The notes: a model not told the origin generated them from the sequence alone. A DNA stretch of 64,000 bases from Aphanomyces cochlioides (GCA_019828595.1 JAHQRK010000012.1:2418001-2482000); one strand, 5' to 3'. Positions 24,941 to 36,066 are shown, numbered from the stretch's first letter. Program-made: numbers and translations.

Positions 24941-25294
24941 CTAAAAGCACGAGAATCGTAGCTCTCTTGGGTTGCATGCAGTCGCAAGCCGAGAGAAGAC
25001 ATCGAGAGACGTCAGCTCGGGCAAACATCCCTTATCGTCGGCATCGCTGTAGTCTTGCAGCAGAGTAACCAGTCGAGGGTTGGACGCACCAAAGCCAGGA
25101 TTTGCGTCTTTCCATCGACGAAGCCGGTCGCTGGCTTTCGTCAGAGCTCCTAGTGTTTTCTCTCGCAATGTCTCGGCAATACCGATATCCCCGAACACCA
25201 GACCATCTTGACGAGAGGATTCTTCTTGAAGCTCCTTGAAGGTCGGCGCTGTCTCCAAAGTCGCCGCAGCTTTCACTCTTGAAGTGTTGAACAT
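24941..25294 (-). CDS. Family B coiled-coil protein, copy B1, 117 aa
   Basis: ATG 25294 (MFNTSRVKAAATLETAP). Helical and charged, with LREKTLGALTKASDRLRRWK and NPRLVTLLQDYSDAD. It shares a layout with family A (N-terminal EL-QEESSRQ, central xRWKDANP, NPRLV), so A and B are probably distant paralogs. It is divergent from A2 (102 bp between the ATGs). A decayed second copy, B2, lies at 26840. Function unknown. Confidence 0.6.
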   Translation of the reverse strand: MFNTSRVKAAATLETAPTFKELQEESSRQDGLVFGDIGIAETLREKTLGALTKASDRLRRWKDANPGFGASNPRLVTLLQDYSDADDKGCLPELTSLDVFSRLATACNPRELRFSCF

Positions 25295-25396
25295 TCTCGT
25301 TGAAGAGAAAGAATGTCAACGCGATGGAGGCGAGTCTCGAAGCATCATCCACCTCACTCAAGCCAGACACAACCGCGCCTTCTATTTCTGAATTTG

Positions 25397-25867
25397 ATGG
25401 CCAAAGAGACGACACAAGTGGTGCTTCCGGCGACACCTTCGTGCGACGAGCTTATGCAGGAGAGCCGTCGACAGTGTGGTGCCGCCGCGAAGGATCTCGA
25501 CATGGTGCGGACGGAATGGAGAGAAGCAGTCGAAGCTCTGTCGGGAGTCCACGATCGCATACAAGAATGGAAAGATGCCAATCCAGACTTTGAGCGGACG
25601 CATCCAGAGTTGGTCAAGCTCGAAGAAGAGAGGAGAGCCGTCAGCAAGCGCATCCGATTTGGATCCACCAAGCACGACAACAATGGAAGCAGTCTTGGAA
25701 CGACGTCAATAGACGAGAGCCTCGCGTCACCTTTTGTACGATTGAGGATTGATTGTGATGCTGACGACGTTTGTGGTAGGGGAGACCCTCCATGGAGGCA
25801 AGTGAAGCACAAGACGCGGCTTTGTCTCTTTGAGGCGGTCGGCGCGGTTTTCGAGGAGCTAGCATGA
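25397..25867 (+). CDS. Family A copy A2, frameshifted C-terminus
   Basis: ATG 25397 (MAKETTQVVLPATPSCDELM). Residues 1-86 match the family. After RRAVSKRIRF the ORF leaves the family frame: the expected helix (QQWKQSWNDVNRREPRVTF) is present in another frame at about 25670-25735, so a one-base indel replaced the last third with an unrelated tail running to 25867. The ORF is 156 codons, longer than A1. Either a pseudogene in an early stage or a gene with a new C-terminus. Confidence 0.5.
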   Translation: MAKETTQVVLPATPSCDELMQESRRQCGAAAKDLDMVRTEWREAVEALSGVHDRIQEWKDANPDFERTHPELVKLEEERRAVSKRIRFGSTKHDNNGSSLGTTSIDESLASPFVRLRIDCDADDVCGRGDPPWRQVKHKTRLCLFEAVGAVFEELA

Positions 25868-25969
25868 GGAAGACGTAACTTGAAATACAATAGCTGTCAA
25901 GAAGGACGACTGACATCGACCAGGACGCTTGCTCGACTATTTCCAGTGACGTTGACATGAGCAGCTCCG

Positions 25970-26761
25970 TCAACTCTTTCTCGTTTCGATTGGGTTTGCC
26001 GCCGCCGCCCTATAGCAACAGGGCAGCAAGAGTAAGCTACAATTCGAGTCACATCTTCCTTCTGTTGGGGCCTCCAACAGGACAACGCCCCCTTTCGTGG
26101 CTCTCATCAAACAAGGGAAAGGCAACAAACGTCCTCTTCCTCCGCTGTGAACCCCATGGGAAATGGCGATCAACAAGCTTTGCTTAGGGAGGATCGTAAG
26201 AGTGTTAACAATGAAATCGCATGAGCGTGTATAGAGCAACGCGCTGATAGCCGCTTCAACCAAGGGAAGGAGACCGTGTCTTCCCTTGCCTCCGTTCAAC
26301 ATCTCCCCTACAACAAACGTCGTCACAACCATCCAATGCGTGCGAGTACAAAAGGTAAGTCGTGGCTTTCGTTCGCAGACGTCGTTCCAAGACTGCTTCC
26401 AGCGCTCTTGTGCGCCTTTCATCGACTTGATAGCATCACTGATGCGCCCACGCACGGCAGTTCTCTCGTTTTCGAGCCGAGCCAACTCTGCGTGTGTCCG
26501 CTCAACGTCTGGATTAGCAACCTTCCACTGCTGGATGCGCTTCTGGACTTCCGACAGAGCTTCGACTGCTTCTCTCCATTCGATCCGCACCATGTCGAGA
26601 TCCTTTGCAGCTGCACCGCACTGTCGACGACACTCCTGCATGAGCTCGTCGCCCGAATGTGTCGCCGAAACTGCGACTTGTGCCTTCACTTTGGCCACCC
26701 TCTTGTCCAGACTCCAATTCAGAAATGGCTGCCGTCGTTGTCGAGAGGTGATGGAGATCAA
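25970..26761 (-). pseudogene. Family A copy A3, start codon lost, extended frame
   Basis: On the minus strand the family body (ELMQECRRQCGAAAKDLDMV to RWKQSWNDVCERKPRLTF) is intact. At the position where A2 and A4 begin with ATGGCC this copy has GTGGCC (26698), and no ATG lies upstream in frame. Downstream the frame does not stop at the family end but runs on for about 110 codons of Cys/Leu-rich, non-family sequence to 25970. An internal ATG (MQECRRQ) could still start translation. Divergent from B2. Confidence 0.5.
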
Positions 26762-26839
26762 CTAGGCTTGAGTGATGGAAGCAGACTGTTCGATGATGCT
26801 AACAGCCTAGCCTTCCTCAACTCCTTCTCTTCAACGAGA

Positions 26840-27111
26840 ATGTTCAACACGTCAAGAGCGAAAGCGGCGGCGACTTTGGAGAGAGCGCCGACGCTCAAGG
26901 AGCTTTGAGAAGAGTCCTGCCGTCAATTTGAGAGCATATCGGTCTAGCTGAGAGATTGCAAGAGAAAACGCGGCGAGCTCTGACGACAGCCAGCGACCGA
27001 CTTGGACGATGGAAAGAGGCGAACCCTGGCATTGATGCGTCCAACCCACGACTGGTTGCACTGCTGCGAGAGTACAGCGATACCGACGATTCCCACCGAC
27101 AAACTCCATGA
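26840..27111 (+). pseudogene. Family B copy B2, pseudogene
   Basis: Begins MFNTSRAKAAATLERAPTLK, nearly identical to B1, then stops at codon 23 and has further stops. The family end is still readable downstream: SDRLGRWKEANPGIDASNPR and LVALLREYSDTDDS, ending at 27111. Orientation relative to A3 is divergent, as for B1 and A2, so the pair is an inverted duplicate. Confidence 0.65.
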
Positions 27112-27419
27112 AAAAGCGTATCATCGCGTGTCCTCTTGTAAAAACCGGTAAGCTGAGTAGGGAGAGAGAGCTTCATGAGGAAGAGGAGACTTCACCTTGA
27201 TAAAAGACAGTCGTTTCGGTAGTCCAACTTCGATGTGCACCAACTCTCGACACCTTCACGAGTGCCAGCAGGAGCAAACACCGCTACTTGCAGGAGGAAT
27301 GATCGTGTCCTCTTGCGTCAGTTGAGTTCACGTTGGAACAGTCTGCTTCCATCACCGAAGCCAAGTTGATACCTCTCGAATCTCTCTAGGACTTTCAGTC
27401 ATTTCTGAATTTGACGAAG

Positions 27420-27788
27420 ATGATGGCCAAAACGAATGTAGTTCCTGCGACACCTTCCCGCCAAGAGCTCATGCAGGAGAGTCATCGACAGTGCGTCGCC
27501 GCTGCGAAGGATCTCGACATAGCGCGGAATGGATGGAGAGAAGCAGTCGAAGCTCTGTCAGAAGCCCAGAAGCGCATCGAGCAGTGGAAAGCCGCCAATC
27601 CCGACTATGAGCAGACGCATCCAGAGTTGATCAGGCTGGCAAACGAGAGAACTGTCGTGCGTGGGCGCATCAACTATGCAGCCCAGTCGATGAAAGACGC
27701 ACAGGAGCACTGGAAGAAGTCTTGGAACGACGTCTGCGAACGAAAGCCTCGACTCTCCTTTTGTACTGCCAAGGATTGCTTGGGATGA
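27420..27788 (+). CDS. Family A copy A4, 122 aa
   Basis: ATG 27420 (MMAKTNVVPATPSRQELMQE); the upstream frame has no ATG. The full family body is present (HRQCVAAAKDLDIARNGWRE, RIEQWKAANPDYEQTHPELI, DAQEHWKKSWNDVCERKPRL), with a slightly longer tail (SFCTAKDCLG). A conserved upstream block (ATTTCTGAATTTGA) before the ATG is shared with A2, which indicates the duplication included the promoter. Function unknown. Confidence 0.6.
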   Translation: MMAKTNVVPATPSRQELMQESHRQCVAAAKDLDIARNGWREAVEALSEAQKRIEQWKAANPDYEQTHPELIRLANERTVVRGRINYAAQSMKDAQEHWKKSWNDVCERKPRLSFCTAKDCLG

Positions 27789-27949
27789 TGACGAGGTCTG
27801 TTGTAGGGGAGTTTCTCAACGGAGGCAAGTGAAGCTCAATACAGTGTCTCCTTCCCTTGACTGAGGCGGCGATGAACGCATTCGTTGCTCTAGGAACTAG
27901 CATGACGAGGATGTCATAACTTGAAGGATTACATAGCATGAAGTGAGTC

Positions 27950-28636
27950 CTAGTCCAAGCCAGCATGTTTCCTTGCGTCGCGGATCGCTTGGCAATCCAG
28001 AGTGAATCCTGGCCATGAATCCAACTCGGTCGGCACCAGCTCGTCGTAGTAGCATGGCTCCTCGTCGCGGTTGTAAATCCAAATTCTCTCGTGCCCAGCA
28101 TCCACGACGACACCTTGACGAGTCCCCGCATCAAGAAACGTCGACACTCTCGCCTGCAAGTCTTCCAGCGTGTCTGTTGCCTTGACCAGCTCAATCACAA
28201 CCGCAGGAACACAAGGCATGTACGCCGTGTGCTTCTCATCGCGCGTCAGTCGAGTCGACGTTTCCTTGTCAATGTACGACATGCTTGGAACGACCTATTA
28301 GCTCAACGTGTGGCTAGAATTCGCCGCGGAGAACTGATATCCTTCGAGCCATCCCCTGACAAGCCCTCCGGCATTTGGATGCTGCTGCTCCCACATCCAT
28401 GCTTGGTAAATGACTTGGCGATACTCGTCTCCGTCCTTCACGACAAGGAATGGAAAGTCATACTCGAGGAGGAATCGCATGTCTTCCATGAGATTCAAGT
28501 CCGGCGGAAGAACGATTCTGCACTTGCCAGTGACAGCTGGCACACGCATTCCATCGGGGAGTTCAATCGCCATCGTCTTCTTCTGCGTCTTGTCTCGGTT
28601 GCAACTGGCACAAGCAGGTGGAAATGGACTATCCAT
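27950..28636 (-). CDS. Uma2-like (DUF820) nuclease-fold protein, probably spliced
   Basis: Two ORF blocks: 28298-28636 (ATG 28636,...EYRQVIYQAWMWEQQHPNAG, GWLEGYQFSAANSSHTL) and 27950-28282 (SYIDKETSTRLTRDEKHTAY, PAVVIELVKATDTLEDLQAR, FLDAGTRQGVVVDAGHERIW). The second block has the classic layout of the Uma2/DUF820 family, a PD-(D/E)xK-type restriction-endonuclease fold abundant in cyanobacteria and found in some eukaryotes. A GTCAGG...CTAATAG intron could join them in frame. The segment normally between the two blocks in bacterial Uma2 appears missing, so catalytic completeness is doubtful. The N-terminal CASC may bind metal. The role is unknown. It starts only 29 bp from the divergent TRAF-finger gene. 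Confidence 0.55.
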
Positions 28637-28665
28637 GACGATGAAACTGGCGCTGTAACTGTTTC

Positions 28666-31600
28666 ATGAACGACGTCAGCGGCGGCACTAGAAGCCTCCC
28701 GACGATACAATGGAGTCCAAGCAAGATAAGCCAAGTCAAGCCAAGTTCCACCCCGGAAGACTTCAACTCTCTCCTCGCGGAAATCCAAGACATTGACCGC
28801 CGCCGGACGCTGCTGCTCAACAAGGCTCAGCGGCGATGCGCTTCCACGTCTAGCTTGAGTCCAAAGAAGCGACAGCCTCGCTCGCCTCTCTCTCTCGTCG
28901 ACCACAGACTCGAGCAGCATCGACTGTCGACTCCAGTACGTCCTGTCTTCTCCTTCTATCCTCATTCTCCTAGCACTGGGACAAAGCATTCCCAGAGGAC
29001 CTGACGATGTGCGCGCAGTGCGGCAAGGATGTTCAAGCGCGGAGTCTCAAGCTCCATCGAGTACTTCCTTCCTCTTCTCTTGGTTTCATGGACGGCTGTA
29101 GGAGACGGAATGCCCGCGCCGCCTCGTCGAGTGTCTTGCGTGCGGTTCGACCTACTCGGCCAACGCCAAGTTGGACCATCTTTCCTTGCACTGCGTCGTC
29201 CACCGCCGACAAGCTCAATGGCTGCAGCAACACGAGCATGATCTTCAAGATGTCTGCTGTCTCGCCTGTCGCGCGATCTTCCCAGTGCGCAGTCTGACCG
29301 TCCATCTCCATTCTGAATGCCCGAAACGCCGCGTGGCATGTCCTCACGCCAAGCTCGGCTGTCCAAAGACCGACATTGTCTTTGATCAACTCGAGGTCGC
29401 GTCATGGAGCGAGGATGGTCTGACGCTGTGTAGATCCATGAGAGCCACGAGTGCGTCGTCGTGAAGCGGCGGACGGCGTTGATTGAGGCATCCAAGGTGT
29501 CAAACCAGTACGTCCCTTGCGACTGGTGCGACCAGCCAGTGATCAAGGTAGATCACTTCCTTGGTCATGAGACTGACGGCGTCGGGAGTAGCGCCATCTT
29601 CTGGATCACAAGGAAGACGAATGCCTCATGCGAGAGCGACAGTGTCCCAACACTCACGTCGGCAATGGAGTCGTCCATGGTCTCTCATGCTTTGTGTGTA
29701 GCTTGGATGCCGAGAGTGGGTCCCCGTCGGCGACTTTGACAAGCACGTCAAGTTCGAGTGCGTCGTGACGCTTGAACGCCATGCGCTGGCCGACCAAGGT
29801 AGACGACGGAATTGCCGGGAATGTCATGGTCATGGATGCAGCCAAGGAGAAAGACACGGTGGAGGCCTGCCGAGACTGCGGCACTCTCGTCAAGAGGCGG
29901 TTGATGGCGCACCACCGAATTGTCCAATGCGTTGCTCGCTTCGTGCCGTGTGTGAATGCAATCCACGGTTGCACTGCAATGCTCAAGTTCCGCGACCGTC
30001 ACGTGCGTTGCACCAGTGTATTCATGGACTTTTGCGCTTCTTTAGATCCACGAACATGTCGACTTAAGCCCAGAGTCGCGGTCCGTCTTCTCCTTCCATG
30101 GTCTTGGCGGCTTCATCCGCATCGACGGAGGCGAAGACTTGAAGCCTCCATGGTGTGCTGAGTTCTGGGTGTGGCTCTATGCCGTGGATGACGACGTCCG
30201 CTTCCTGATGCGTGAAGCGTTGACATGGCAGGACAGAATCGCCGCGACGACAGTCAAGCTCAACGAGTGGCAACGTCAGCTCCAGGAGCTCAAAGCGAAG
30301 CTCAAGGCGAGCCAGAAGGCCGGTAAGGCGTCTCGGCACTGAGCAAATGGCGTGAGAGGAACTCAGGAAGCATCGAGAAGGGCCTTGAAGCCGAAGCACT
30401 CGATATTGAAGACGGTAAGGAAGATGGAGAGCGTCTCCTGAGGAGATGGAAGGCATGACGGGATGCAAATCCATCCTGAACGAAGCGCGCGCGCGCGTCA
30501 AGACCCTCGTGAGTGACGCAGCGACTCTGCTCAAGACTATCACGGACACCTCCGCTCGGGATCAAGTACTTTGCCATCAAGGCACGGAGCTGACGCATTT
30601 GCTCTAGTTGGAAGAAGAGCTGGTGCGTCAAGTGAGGGAACTCCGACCGTCGTGGAGCGATGAAGACGTTGCACTCTGTGGAAATGTCGGCAAATGGCTC
30701 GAAGCGATGGAGCAGGCCAAGGGCGATGAGGACGTGAACCATGCCAAGATGCTCGCCAAGCGCATGAAGTTGCTCAAAGTGATCGAAGCCAAGAAGGACA
30801 TCCAGGACTCCCGCGAGACGGCGCGCCTGGTCAAACACGCCAAGAAAGAACTCGCCAAACTAGACGACAAGCTCGCCAAGTGTGTCGACGTGCCACTCGC
30901 CCTTGCTCAACCGACGATTGGCTTCCACACACTCGCATCGTCGTCCACGGCTGGCATTCATCTCATGGTGAGGAATCTCCACTGGGTTTCCATCATCGTC
31001 GTGTAGATGGCATCGACTGGAATGCCAGGACTGCACTCGTTTGAGAAGAAAGCCAAGTTTGGCGTGTCCATTCCGCGCTGTGAGTGGGTTCACCTTGCAT
31101 TCCACGCCGCCGAGTACTCTGTCCTTCTCTCTCTCTCGTCTGACATCGCCTTCTAGGGAGAACGTGACGCTCTTTCTCAACGGTGCAAAGGCGAGCGTGG
31201 CCAAAGGAGCATTTGTACTTCCCATGAGGACAATCGGCGCGGACGAAAAGTCCTTTCGAGGCTACATGCAGGTCCGAGTCGTCTGTCCGAGTCTTTGCAG
31301 AGTCTGCGTAGGAAGTACGCTACTGGGCTGGAACGAGAACGCCAGACGAGCTCCAGCAGAGCATGCGCGACGTTGCGCCCGTGACGGAGGCGCTTCGAGG
31401 CTATTGGACTCTCGAGGAAGGCCTCGGCGACTTCGTCGACGACGTCACTGGTCGTATCCCGAGGTATGCCGTCCCAACGAGTCAGCATCTTCCTCATTGT
31501 CCAGATCGGCTGCTGTCAATGTCGACTGGGCGCATTACACCTACGACATGACGCAACTCCTTGGAGACCCGCCGACTGCGTCCTTTCGCCAGCGCAACCA

Positions 31601-32196
31601 GTGCAAGATTGTCACCAATCGCATTTTCCTCGCATCGAAACACCACAACCGCCGCCGCAACACAAGTGCGCCGTGTAGTCTTGGCTGTGGCGTCGAGAGT
31701 ACGTGGTCTCTATCTTCGTCCTTTGGTTTCATGCTCTCAGTCGAGGTGCGGCATATGGAGAGACATCACAAGGTTGACTGTCCGAACCGCATCGTCGTTT
31801 GCAGGTTTGCAGCTTTAGATCTTGCTGGCTCATCCTCGAGCCAGGGAACCTTTCTGCGGCCATCAAATCCGCGCTCGAGACCAGACAACCCACGACGCCA
31901 CGTGTGAAATCCGTCTTCTTCGCAACAAACTTGCCGCAGAGTATTATCGCAAGCTCGAACTCGTCGAGTGTCCGTTTGGATGTGGCCTTGCTGTGGCACG
32001 GAAAGCCATGCCTCAGCACCGCAAGAGCGCATGTGAGAACCGACTGGTGCCATGCGAACGGTGCGGAGAATCATACGTCCAACGAAACACCACAAGGCAC
32101 CATCAAGTGGATTGCACGGCGCCTGACGTGGTGGCAACGAGAGCGATGGTAACACGAGCAAGAGCTCGTCAAGCCGAGAAATGTGGATTAATCTGA
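28666..32196 (+). CDS. TRAF-type zinc-finger and lectin-like mosaic protein, about ten exons
   Basis: Exons were read in sequence: N-terminal helix (EDFNSLLAEIQDIDRRRTLL), then Cys/His fingers of TRAF type (MCAQCGKDVQARSLKLHR; ETECPRRLVECLACGSTY; VCCLACRAIFPVRSLTVHLH; YVPCDWCDQPVIK; CRDCGTLVKRRLMAHH). Next a segment FHGLGGFIRIDGGEDLKPPW that opens a concanavalin-A/LamG-like fold, a long coiled-coil insertion (30.2-30.9 kb), the fold's continuation (WENVTLFLNGAKASVAKGAF; TPDELQQSMRDVAPVTEALR), and a second set of fingers (VECPFGCGLAVARKAMPQHR; VPCERCGESYVQRNTTRHHQ). TRAF fingers usually mediate protein interactions in ubiquitin signalling; no RING is visible. The start at 28666 is tentative. 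The final 9 bp overlap the carrier gene on the other strand. Confidence 0.65.
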
Positions 32197-33295
32197 ACTT
32201 TGCTCTGGCTTGCGAGATAAGCGCTTGACCAATTCGTACGCAGAGACGACAAGCACGCCTGAAGGTCCCATGGAGAGAACTCGCTGAAAGACAAGGTGAA
32301 AGCGCGCATGGGGGGGGCAAGCTTACCGCAAAGACACCGGAAAAGAGACCTGCCGGTCCTTCTGTCTTAATGAGATGCTGCAGAGTCTCCATGGCGCTGT
32401 ATTGAGTATATACTTGGGTTCGTGTACGAATGACGTCCATGGGATTGGTCACGATGGCAGTGAAGACGCCTGCTGAACCACCACCTAACGCTTGAGCGAC
32501 AACTATGAAGGAGAATGAGAGAGAACGAGGTGGAGGAGCATACTTTGCTTGGACAAAGGGTCTATATCGAATGGAATATGAGTGTACAGGAAAGGCCAGA
32601 CAGCTCCATAGGAGCCCCACCAAATGCCCGACGATGGCGCATACGTCATTACAGAGGGAATGTAGCCTTTGTAGAAGCCAAGGATGCCTTGCTGCCTGAA
32701 TATGTTCTTGGAGATTTGAATGACTCCAGCTGTTGGGACGGCAGATTTAGCGCCTGCTCGAAGGTGTCAGATGACTGTGAGTGTGAGGAATATCACCTTG
32801 TCCGTCGAGCATCATGCGTTGCGACACAATATCTAGAGGAACGACGACAGTCTGACTAATGACGGACGCAGTGGAGCCAGCAATGAAGTTTGCATTGCTT
32901 GTATTACTCTACAGTGCGCAATGTGAAAACAAAGCTGCAATCGGAATTCGTACCGTGATGTTCTGCGTCGCGAATTGGTTGACGATTTCGTACATCGTAA
33001 TATAGAGATTGCCCGTAATGATATTGAGAAGATTTGCGCCAAATCCTTTGTATAGACCTAGAAAGCCTTCTTGGCGCACGATCTTCCGGAACGCGTCAAA
33101 CGTGCCATTGTACATGGGATGAGAGCGACTTTGAACTTGCAAACGTGTCTTGACCAAGTTGCTCGGATACACAGCGGCACGCACGAGCACCATCACACTA
33201 GGTCCAATGATGTAATACCTAGTTTTGTCCAGATCGTCCCAGGAGATGCGCTTCTCCAAGCCTGGAGGAAGCGGCGTCTCCTTTGATTCGACCAT
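32188..33295 (-). CDS. SLC25A44: Mitochondrial carrier, SLC25A44 type
   Basis: ATG 33295 (MVESKETPLPPG); the frame upstream has no ATG. Exon joins were read at NIT/SNTSNANFIAGS, DGQ/AKSAVPTAG, KQ/IVAQALGGG and VFA/RVLSMGPSG. Three carrier signatures: YPSNLVKTRL, VPLDIVSQRM and NPMDVIRTRT. The opening WDDLDKTRYYIIGPSVMVLV and FGANLLNIITGNLYITMYE match the SLC25A44 subfamily, which imports branched-chain amino acids in mammals. The protein ends VKRLSRKPEQSSD at 32188. Substrate here is by family only. Confidence 0.8.
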
Positions 33296-33357
33296 GGATG
33301 CTTCCACAGAGTTCGATACCGCGGGAAGTCGATATGCCAATCATAAACGGATACGTG

Positions 33358-33500
33358 CTATCATCCGGATAAACCAACATTATCCGGACAAACTAAATCC
33401 GGATAATATTCAGAAATAAGTACACTGTACTACTATATTATCCGGATACTTCTCCCCAAAATTTCCGGATAAGATCCAATTATCCGGATAATCTGTCAGA
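33358..33500. repeat. Cluster of TATCCGGATA sites
   Basis: At least six CCGGAT/ATCCGG motifs within 140 bp, several as full palindromes (TTATCCGGATAAT near 33480; AATCCGGATAATA near 33400). The cluster fills the short region between the divergent carrier and MULE-derived genes. A tract ACTGTACTACTATATTATCC lies in the middle. Confidence 0.6.
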
Positions 33501-33573
33501 GGTTCAAAATTTCAAACCCGCTCCGTACTTGGTTTGGGCAATTCCGGAATTGGCCAATTCGAGTACAACCAGC

Positions 33574-36062
33574 ATGGAGCTTGACGATCCAGTTGAGAGT
33601 CACGACCATGAAGATGTTGGGAACTTCGCCACACGCGACGGAGATACAAAGGCAGGCATTGCGCATGCGCCGCCGCGAAGACCTCCAGTTCCTCTCATTG
33701 AAATGCTCCATCGGGCCGTGGCACTCCGCCTCCTCCACGCCGATTCAGTCGATGATTATGTCGCCCGAAGCCAAGCAGCGGATATTCCACTGCCGATGAT
33801 TCCACCAGTGCAAACGAATGACACCGTGGGTTGTATACGCTCTTGAGATGACGCTTATGTAGTCTGTAGGCAAAATCAACGACGATGAGACGTTCACACC
33901 TCTTATTCGACTCAACACGAACCAAAACCGAGCCGTGTTTGGCGACTTCAAACAGCTTGCTTCGGCGCTCAAGCGTCTAGCGATACAATCAGGCTTTGAA
34001 GTGCGCGTCAAATACTCGTCGAAACGCAATAAAAGATGGGAATGCCGTCATAAGGGTTTGCGCGTTCTTGTCGGCTTCAACGACTCAAACGTGTGCTAGA
34101 TTGTCCATTCCTATTGAGCGGCTACCGCAACAAAGAAAACAAAGTTCATGTGACGGATATCGAGCTCATGCACAACCATTCGCTCGTCCCGCTATTCTCC
34201 TCTGATCCGCATCTCGAGACCACGGGAACTGGAGAGGATCCAGCGACCACAGATCAAAAGCCCAGCGACAAGATCACGCGGAATACGACGTTGTCGATCG
34301 AACTCGTTCTCTCAAGCATCTTTGAGTCCGAGACTGGCCAAGATGTCATGGCGAAAGATCCTGAAGAAATGCGTCTCAAGTACATTCAAACGATGCTTTT
34401 CCAGCAGTACGGCGCAACGATTTCATCGTCCATGGCGTCGAGAGCCAAGAAGAAACTCGTGGAGATGTTCTACGAGCCTTCAAATGCGAGCTACCAGATC
34501 CTCCGCCCATACTTTGAAAAATGCGTCACAGCGAACCCTGCTTCCTTCTATGTCATCGACCACGTTCCAAACATCACTCCCAGTACTATCTGCCGCCTTT
34601 GCCCTTGTTGTTGATTCTGTAGATGCTCCGCACGAGTATGGCCGCTGCCTTCTTGGTGTTGGACCTGCGTTCCGCTTGCTGTCAGATTCAGCGCCAGTGA
34701 TCGTCCTCGAAGCAGCGCAAATGAACACGGTGGGTCTTGACTGGTCTCTGAAGCTCATTCATCCGAGTAGGAGATGCACAAGGTAGGCTATCTTCTTGTC
34801 GCAACCACGCGCGACTACAACAACGATCCGATCTTCCTGGCCATGGCACATGTTCCCGTGAGTGACGAAATCAACTGGGCTTGGTTCCTCCAGCATCTCA
34901 AAGAAAACCAGATTCCAATTACAAAGCACACGACTTTCGTCACAGATGGCTCTGCTGGTACTGTTCCTCGTAGGTTTGACGATAGTTGACCTTGTCGCTG
35001 TAGCTGTCTCCCAGGCGCTGCTCCAAGTGTATCCTTACCAGCCGCATCGGTATGGCATCTATCAGTTCCTGCAAATGGTGTGCCACATGAGTGGCCAAGC
35101 GCGCCTTACACCCGAGGAAGAGCATCTCATCCTTCAAATGTCCAACAGTCTCAACATGGATCGATACATGGAATCTTTCTCCTTGCTCTGGGCGCTCAAC
35201 AAAGGTGCTTTGTCGACTGGAAGTTTGCAGTTTCCTCATTTGTTTCTAGATTTATGCCGATGCATTGAAGGCTTTCCAAAGGAGCAATGGGTACTTGCCG
35301 CCATGATTGAACGCGGATGGCCGACCCTTCGTGATATTTCTCTTCGTCACTGCGTGGGTGAATTCACCAAATCGTCGCTGGGAAGTCTCCTCACGAGTTG
35401 CAATCTCGTTCCCTGCTTTTATCTCTTCCTCCTGTCCATCTACAAGTCTACGACCGTTCGGTTTAACCAAGTCTCGCTCCTCAGCGACATGGTGCTCCTG
35501 CCGTACCAACAAAACTTGCTCAATCAACGGCTGTCTGAAAGCTCACGCTTTGAAATCATCGAATGCAGGCCTCAAGAAGTCTACTTTGCCCATCTCCAGA
35601 ACGCCATGAGCAACCACATGTACAAAATTGTCAACCTCCGCTCCAACTCGTGCACATGTGGCGACTGGCAGCAGTTCCACATCCCATGTGCCCACGGCCT
35701 CGCCGTTTTCAGTGCTATTGGCCGCAACATTTGGGAATGCATCCACGAGCAGTATTTTGCTCGCAAGCACAAGATGCTCTACTCTCATGCAAGGTACATT
35801 CCCCGTTTCCTGCCTCCCTTAAATTTTCTCTTCAGGTCTGCGCCAGTTGTGCCTGTTTCGCCGATTGACCTGACGCCAGACTTGACAATGGAAGCCCCTG
35901 CTATGATTCTCGAATATATTCGCAACATGGCGCAACCGGCACAAACCATCGAGGGGTACATGCGTGTCTGCGTCTTCCTGTTTTATCCACGACTGTAGCG
36001 CCACGCCACGTAACAAGCCAGGTCCACGACCAAAGAAGAGAAAGGACGTCACTGCTATCTAG
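33574..36062 (+). CDS. MULE/FAR1-type transposase-derived protein with SWIM finger
   Basis: ATG 33574 (MELDDPVESHDHED). Exon joins were read at NDT/SVGKIND, RHK/DCPFLLSG, TP/NAPHEYG, MNT/EMHKVGY, SA/VDLVAVA, NK/DLCRCIE, HA/SAPVVP and EG/ATPRNKP; all keep frame. The order is that of Mutator-like transposases: a FAR1-like DNA-binding region (VRVKYSSKRNKRWECRHK...HVTDIELMHNHS), a MULE core (PVIVLEAAQMNT, KHTTFVTDGSAG), and a SWIM finger SNSCTCGDWQQFHIPCAHGL. A basic end PGPRPKKRKD follows. No disabling mutation is visible, so it may be an active element or a domesticated regulator. Terminal inverted repeats were not identified. It ends 4 bp from the next gene's stop. Confidence 0.75.
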
Positions 36063-36066
36063 TTTT

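Noticed and set aside
26000..26250. Cys/Leu-rich 90-codon extension at the 3' end of family A copy A3 as a new domain
   Set aside because: It is not shared by the other copies and starts exactly where the family protein ends; read-through of non-coding sequence is more likely.
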